19,993 nt of DNA from Scytalidium lignicola (Eukaryota; Ascomycota; Leotiomycetes). This document shows, one piece after another, positions 19,478 through 19,993 of this stretch (positions within the stretch are counted from its first letter, which is position 1; each line of letters opens with the position of its first letter). The position numbers and the translations under genes were made by a program. The notes under the pieces were generated by a model that saw only the letters and a program-made list of their open reading frames with translations, searched no databases and was not told the DNA's origin. The DNA lies in contig NCSJ02000531.1 in assembly GCA_002812745.2 (NCBI GenBank), forward strand, positions 1 through 19,993, in the 5' to 3' direction.

Positions 19478-19993
19478 AGGTAAAGGGATTTGAACAGATA
19501 ATTGAGGACAGTAATTCGGATCGTTGTCAGAGGCACAGCCTAGTATTTCAGTGATGGTTTGGCTTGGGCCGCCATCATTACAGGTGCTTGAACCGGATGT
19601 GGGCCAACAAGTCCCTGAAGTACCTGCGTTGTCTTTAAAACCTGCAAGAGTCACATACATGTTAGACACTTCATATCATGTAAATGTTAAAGCGTGCAGA
19701 CTGCTGGCCCCATAACGTACTACTCGCGCAAAAGAGAAAAGGAAAAGGGGAGAAAGTAAATACGTACTGAAACTACCGCCTCCACGCGGTGTGAAATTTA
19801 TCCTGGTAACACCACCACAAACGCCAAAGAGAGAAAAGCCCGGCGAGTCGGGAATGGCCTCGGGGAAGATAGCAGTGTTGGATGCCGAGTCGACAGGGAA
19901 GGTTGCCCCATTTTGAGCCCAAAAGCCCGTGATTGTGTTGCAGTCGTTTTGGGTGGAGGGAGGGACTTCAAGGACGTCGAGTAGTTTGTCGCC
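19472..19993 (-). CDS. C-terminal part of a cysteine-containing, probably secreted protein (partial)
   Basis: The minus strand is open from the window edge at 19993 to a GT donor at 19767. After a 126-nt intron it continues from 19641 to TAG at 19474-19472. The join (S at the junction, then FKDN) keeps the frame and gives 131 visible residues. It is rich in Gly, Ser, Thr, Asn and Pro with six cysteines (NDC, GVCGG, GTCWP, STCND, LGCAS, NYCPQ), an even number that suits three disulfides. There are almost no lysines in exon 1 beyond the first, and no membrane segment is seen. Such composition is typical of extracellular fungal proteins, but the signal peptide would be outside the window and I do not recognise the family. 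Confidence 0.65.

Noticed and set aside
1..19993. tRNA, rRNA or CRISPR arrays
   Set aside because: No A-box/B-box pair, rRNA-like segment or regularly spaced repeat array was found by eye; CRISPR is not expected in a fungal nuclear genome.

Overview
This window is nuclear DNA from a filamentous ascomycete (Pezizomycotina). The evidence is a fungal striatin (STRIPAK) gene, a fungal-type PIG-P gene, an alpha-glucoside permease, and short introns of about 53 to 126 nt with GTRNGT donors and CTAAC/CTAAT-like branch sites. A leotiomycete is plausible from the mix of families, but this is an impression only.

Layout. Positions 2-64 hold the last codons of an unidentified gene on +. Positions 803-3477 (+) are a complete four-exon striatin gene. 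Facing it at 5195-4262 (-) is PIG-P/GPI19, whose frame is broken by one ambiguous base (N) beside a homopolymer. At 8477-6414 (-) is a four-exon MFS transporter of the maltose/alpha-glucoside class, with a TATA-like run and CreA-like motifs upstream. Positions 8478-11603 (3.1 kb) hold no gene I can support.

The right half looks accessory. It carries a nuclease-like orphan with two frame breaks (12391-11604, -), a compact atypical protein kinase (13536-12703, -), a small VOC/glyoxalase-fold protein (14466-13935, -), then a 2.5 kb AT-rich gap with one doubtful secreted-peptide-like ORF. Next is a divergent pair: an amidoligase of the glutamine synthetase-like COOH-NH2 ligase superfamily (18070-16997, -) and an AIG2/GGCT-like gamma-glutamyl cyclotransferase (18314-18829, +). 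They share a 243-bp promoter region with an inverted repeat. At the right edge is the C-terminal half of a cysteine-containing, probably secreted protein (19993-19472, -).

How the genes may work together. The left half is housekeeping: STRIPAK signalling, GPI anchor synthesis and sugar uptake. In the right half the amidoligase and cyclotransferase form a make-and-break pair: one would form an amide (probably gamma-glutamyl-type) bond on a peptide or small molecule, the other would open it. This pairing has been predicted from comparative genomics of amidoligases. A second candidate system is the kinase-like gene followed on the same strand by the nuclease-like gene, which has an acidic residue, an ExK and a QxxxY motif as in PD-(D/E)XK enzymes. 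Single Ns beside homopolymers suggest that one-base indels in this assembly may be artefacts, which bears on both broken reading frames.
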